Shown here in pieces: positions 12,844 through 15,835 of a stretch of 15,835 bases of DNA; the first letter of the stretch is position 1, and each line of letters opens with the position of its first letter. The stretch spans positions 1 to 15,835 of the forward strand of contig DASUFH010000217.1 in the NCBI GenBank assembly GCA_036274645.1. Direction: 5' to 3'. Under the pieces are notes generated by a model, which made no database searches, was not told where the DNA came from, and saw only the letters and a program-made list of their open reading frames with translations. Both the position numbers and the translations under genes were made by a program. The stretch is from DASUFH01 sp036274645 (GTDB taxonomy: Bacteria; Acidobacteriota; Terriglobia; 20CM-2-55-15).

Positions 12844-14994
12844 ATGATCAATCGACGTCGTATCGCCGCAGTGACCCTGGGAATCGTCGTGTGCGCCATC
12901 GTCGTTGCGGCGCAGAGCCCGGAATCGTTCAGTTTCCGTGAGGCCAACATCCATCAGGGGAGCGTCAGTCAACCCCTGGCCGTTCCGCAAGGCGACACAC
13001 AGACCGGGACGGTCGCCCGGTTCTTGCGGAGCCGGGGGCTTGACGTTGCGACAGAAACGCTCGTTCCATCGGGAGACCCCATTCGCGCCGCCAACGGCAT
13101 TACCGTTGTGCGGCTGGAACAGACCGTCTCCGGTCTCACCGTCTACGGGGTCTATGCGAAGGCGGCGTTCAATGAGCGCGGTGAACTGACCTACCTTATT
13201 GAAAACCTTCTGCCGCGGACCAGCGCCATCGTGGGAAATCCGGGTGTCAGTGAATCCCAGGCGTTGAATACGGTCATTGGACGGCATTATCCCGATTTGA
13301 CCGATCGTCCCGCTCTCGCGCGGCGCTCCGGTCCGACCGCGTTCTTCCAGCGTGGCGCGTTTTTTCACGCCGAGCCCTGGGTCACGCGTGTTGCCGTTCC
13401 CCAGGAAGATGGGACGCTGCGTCCAGGTCTGCTGGTGGAGACGTGGAGCGAAAAGCAAAATCTCTTGCATCACACTCTGGTGGGATCCGGTGGCGCCGTG
13501 CTTGACGTCGAATTGCGTACCGCGAGCGATTCCTACAATGTCTTTGTCGAAGATCCGCTGAAGGCGGGGCAGATGATCGTTTCCGGGCCGTCCTCGTCGC
13601 CCGGATCGTCCACGGGCTGGCTGTTTGGCGGGTTGCAGAACACCATCAATATTTCCGGCAACAACGTCACCGCCTACCTGGACACCGACGGAAATAATAT
13701 CCCCGATGCGGGCGGCGCGCCTGTGCAGGATGGAAACTTTCTGGCCGCCGCCGATTTCGGCATGGCGCCGTCAACAGCGACGAATCGGGCCGTCGCCGTG
13801 CAGAACCTCTTTTACCTGAACAACACAGTTCACGACATCCTCTACCTGCACGGTTTCAACGAATCGGCGGGAAATTTCCAGCAGACAAACTCCGGTGGAG
13901 GCGGACTGGGTAATGATCCCGTGCAGGCCGAGGCGCAGGATGGCAGTGGGACCGATAACGCCAACTTCTCAACGCCCACCGATGGGGGGGCGCCGCGCAT
14001 GCAGATCTATCTATGGCATGGCCCCGAGCCCGATCACGAAGTGGCCGTTACCTCCGGATTTACCTATGGCGCGCATGGCGCGGAGTTCGGTCCGGCTCTG
14101 ACCACGACCGGGGTGACCGGCGACATTGTGCTCGTGGACGACCGCCGGGGCGTCACGAGTGATGGCTGCGAGCGCATCCGCGGCTCCCTTGCGGGAAAAA
14201 TTGCCCTGATCGATCGGGGGACGTGCACATTCGTGAAGAAGGTGTTGAACGCTCAGTCGGCCGGCGCGATCGGCGTGATCATCGCGAACGATGTGGACGA
14301 TACCTTCTTCACGATGGGCGGGACCGAACCGCGCATTCAGATCCCCGCCGTGATGGTAGGTAAAGACACGGGCGAGGCGCTGAGGTCGGGAAATCCCGGC
14401 GGAGCCATCCGGAAGGTTGTCAATCCCCCGCTCCTGCTCGACGCCGCCCTGGACGCCGATATCGTCTTCCACGAATACGGACACGGATTAACCTGGCGGA
14501 TGATCGGAAACATGAGCGGGCCAATTGCCGGCGCTCTTGGCGAAGGCTCGAGCGACGTCGTCGCGTTCCTGATCAACGGAGATGACGCCATTGGCGAATA
14601 TTCGACGGGCAACGTAAACGGTATCCGGCGAGACCCGTACACGAATTACCCCAGGACGTACCGGGACGTCGATGGCGGCGAGGTGCACAACGACGGCGAA
14701 ATCTATGGGGCGATCATGTGGCGGATGCGCCAGGGCTTTCTCGACGAGGGGGTTTCAGTGGACACGCTGTTCAACTACTTTGTCGACGGGATGAACTTTA
14801 CTCCCCCGAAGCCGACTTTCGAGAACATGCGCGACGGTATGCTCCAGTCGGCCGCCAATGCCGGAGGCGCGCACACGTGTTTGATCTGGGACGCCTTTGC
14901 GCAGTTTGGTGTCGGCGTCGGCTCCAGGGGGACCGTGCGGGGGCAGTCCGTCAAGATCGTTGAAAGTTTCGTGGTTCCGCCGCAATGTCGGTGA
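12844..14994 (+). CDS. Exported M36-family (fungalysin) zinc metallopeptidase with PA domain
   Basis: A 716-residue secreted protease. Residues 1-23 are a signal peptide (NRRRIAAVTLGIVVCAIVVAA). Roughly 40-240 is the pro-region with FTP-like features (GITVVRLEQTVSGLTVYGVY, LLVETWSEKQN). The M36 catalytic part begins around 260 (NNVTAYLDTDGNNIPDAGG, FYLNNTVHDILYLHGFNE). A protease-associated (PA) domain is inserted at about 436-515 (CERIRGSLAGKIALIDRGTC...AGAIGVIIAND). The zinc site is intact: HEYGH with His543, Glu544 and His547, and the third ligand Glu567 in GALGEGSSD with Asp571. The C-terminus (GAHTCLIWDAFAQFGVG) fits the family. It would degrade external protein after removal of the pro-region. 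No neighbouring gene links to it. Confidence 0.92.
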   Translation: MINRRRIAAVTLGIVVCAIVVAAQSPESFSFREANIHQGSVSQPLAVPQGDTQTGTVARFLRSRGLDVATETLVPSGDPIRAANGITVVRLEQTVSGLTVYGVYAKAAFNERGELTYLIENLLPRTSAIVGNPGVSESQALNTVIGRHYPDLTDRPALARRSGPTAFFQRGAFFHAEPWVTRVAVPQEDGTLRPGLLVETWSEKQNLLHHTLVGSGGAVLDVELRTASDSYNVFVEDPLKAGQMIVSGPSSSPGSSTGWLFGGLQNTINISGNNVTAYLDTDGNNIPDAGGAPVQDGNFLAAADFGMAPSTATNRAVAVQNLFYLNNTVHDILYLHGFNESAGNFQQTNSGGGGLGNDPVQAEAQDGSGTDNANFSTPTDGGAPRMQIYLWHGPEPDHEVAVTSGFTYGAHGAEFGPALTTTGVTGDIVLVDDRRGVTSDGCERIRGSLAGKIALIDRGTCTFVKKVLNAQSAGAIGVIIANDVDDTFFTMGGTEPRIQIPAVMVGKDTGEALRSGNPGGAIRKVVNPPLLLDAALDADIVFHEYGHGLTWRMIGNMSGPIAGALGEGSSDVVAFLINGDDAIGEYSTGNVNGIRRDPYTNYPRTYRDVDGGEVHNDGEIYGAIMWRMRQGFLDEGVSVDTLFNYFVDGMNFTPPKPTFENMRDGMLQSAANAGGAHTCLIWDAFAQFGVGVGSRGTVRGQSVKIVESFVVPPQCR

Positions 14995-15023
14995 GTGACG
15001 CTCACTGGACTGTTCCTGAACGC

Positions 15024-15056
15024 ATCCAGCCGGCCTGAGGCTCCGGCCGGCTGGAT
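15024..15056. terminator. Strong hairpin after the metallopeptidase gene
   Basis: Perfect 12-bp arms ATCCAGCCGGCC (15024-15035) and GGCCGGCTGGAT (15045-15056) enclose a nine-base loop, 29 bp after the stop. No clear U-tract follows, yet the stability and placement fit a terminator. Confidence 0.7.
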
Positions 15057-15102
15057 CGCGAGTTCGGGTTGGAGGGGCGTCGTGGAAGGTCGTCTGGTCG
15101 TG

Positions 15103-15138
15103 CCGCTTTTCACGCCGCTTTTCACGCCGCTTTTCACG
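15103..15138. repeat. Three perfect 12-bp tandem repeats downstream of the metallopeptidase
   Basis: CCGCTTTTCACG occurs three times (15103-15114, 15115-15126, 15127-15138), followed by a partial CCGC. Unit length, copy number and the core TTCACGC match the upstream array at 12787-12822 in the same orientation. Confidence 0.8.
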
Positions 15139-15148
15139 CCGCGTGTTG

Positions 15149-15181
15149 CGCCCTCTCCCGCTTCCGGCGCGTGAGAGGGCG
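15149..15181. terminator. Hairpin at the 3' end of the TPR gene
   Basis: CGCCCTCTC (15149-15157) pairs perfectly with GAGAGGGCG (15173-15181) around a 15-base loop. It begins six bases after the leftward stop codon at 15188 and probably ends that transcript. Confidence 0.6.
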
Positions 15182-15187
15182 TCCGCG

Positions 15188-15835
15188 CTACTGCCCCTCG
15201 ACGGTTTCATCGGCCGGAACTTTCTGTTCCTCGAAGCGTTTGGCTGTGGCTTCAAGATCGAACGGTTCTTCACTTTTCGTCTTCACGTTTTCCACGCGCG
15301 TCAGGTTCTTCTGCGCCCGGTCGTAGCCCGGGTCGGCATTGAGGGCTCCGTTATAGGCTTCCTTCGCGGCCGTGAAGTGTCCGGTGTGCTCCAGCGCCAT
15401 GCCGAGGTTATTGGAGAACGCAGGCACATCCTTCCGGAGTTCGACTGCCCTGGCCAGAAGCGGCAGCGCTTCTTCGTAGCGCTGTTGTTCGAGGAACAGC
15501 AGGCCGAGATTGTTCATCGACCAGGCGTCCTTCTCGTCGAGCGTGATGGCGTGGCGATAGGAATCGACGGCCTTGTCGACTTCGCCCTTGGCGGCATACG
15601 CGCGTCCCAGCATGCGTCGCGTGTCGACGGAATTGGGATCGATGCTCTCGGCGCGCGTCAGCTTCTCGATGGCGTCATCAAAGCGTTCCTGTTCGATCAG
15701 CACTCGGCTCAGGTTCACGAGACTCTTCAGGTGTTTCGGATCGATGCGAAGCGACTCGTTGAATGCAGTCTCCGCCTTTTTCGGATCGCCGCTCTTCCAC
15801 GCGGAGAGGCCGAGCATGAAGTGTCCCCACGCGTT
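15188..15835 (-). CDS. TPR-repeat protein, 5' end outside the window
   Basis: The frame is open to the window edge, giving 215 residues; the true start lies beyond 15835. Five or six tetratricopeptide units are visible with the 34-residue rhythm (AWKSGDPKKAETAFNESLRIDPKH, LIEQERFDDAIEKLTRAESIDPNS, AYAAKGEVDKAVDSYRHAITLDEKD, LFLEQQRYEEALPLLARAVELRKD, ALEHTGHFTAAKEAYNGALNADPG). The tail is charged and ends FEEQKVPADETVEGQ. TPR arrays bind proteins; the partner and cell location cannot be told, because any signal sequence or additional domain would be in the missing N-terminal part. Confidence 0.88.
   Translation of the reverse strand, partial: NAWGHFMLGLSAWKSGDPKKAETAFNESLRIDPKHLKSLVNLSRVLIEQERFDDAIEKLTRAESIDPNSVDTRRMLGRAYAAKGEVDKAVDSYRHAITLDEKDAWSMNNLGLLFLEQQRYEEALPLLARAVELRKDVPAFSNNLGMALEHTGHFTAAKEAYNGALNADPGYDRAQKNLTRVENVKTKSEEPFDLEATAKRFEEQKVPADETVEGQ

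Overview
The window is GC-rich DNA of roughly 60% G+C from a free-living Gram-negative-type bacterium. Several proteins carry export signals, and one operon makes diaminopimelate by the succinylase route. The gene mix and the dispersed hairpin repeats would suit an Acidobacteriota-like soil bacterium, but this is inference; no rRNA or other decisive marker is present. I count 15 well-supported protein genes plus one doubtful 39-residue ORF, and I found no tRNA, rRNA or CRISPR array.

Left part (1-2165): the first ~139 bases look like the outer end of an IS21-type insertion sequence. A three-gene operon follows: a GbsR/MarR-type repressor, a wax-synthase-like membrane acyltransferase and a four-helix membrane protein. 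Its promoter is overlapped by a 9-bp-arm palindrome, which suggests autoregulation. A hairpin separates the operon from two leftward genes: an exported metallo-beta-lactamase-fold lactonase of the N-acyl homoserine lactonase type, and MiaE, the tRNA hydroxylase.

Middle (3920-9605): coaD (phosphopantetheine adenylyltransferase) overlaps a COG4339-type HD phosphohydrolase gene. A ~370-bp hairpin-rich gap follows, then a leftward zinc-ribbon gene. Divergent from it runs dapC-dapD-dapE, three adjacent enzymes of meso-diaminopimelate/lysine synthesis, overlapping an exported cupin gene. The dapC-dapD spacer holds a near-perfect direct repeat with a period of exactly 50 bp that includes the dapC stop codon.

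Right part (9617-15835): leftward, an exported PQQ-type glucose/sorbosone dehydrogenase; then a rightward orphan membrane protein, a 129-bp MITE-like inverted-repeat element, a leftward SAM methyltransferase, a rightward exported M36 (fungalysin) metallopeptidase with a PA domain, and a leftward TPR protein cut by the window end. The peptidase gene is flanked on both sides by three-copy 12-bp tandem repeats sharing the core TTCACGC.

No classical defence or mobile-cargo system is visible. The least explained parts are the repressor/acyltransferase/membrane-protein operon, the coaD-HD pair, and the set of hairpin and tandem repeats in the gene gaps, two of which share identical 8-bp stem arms nearly 10 kb apart.
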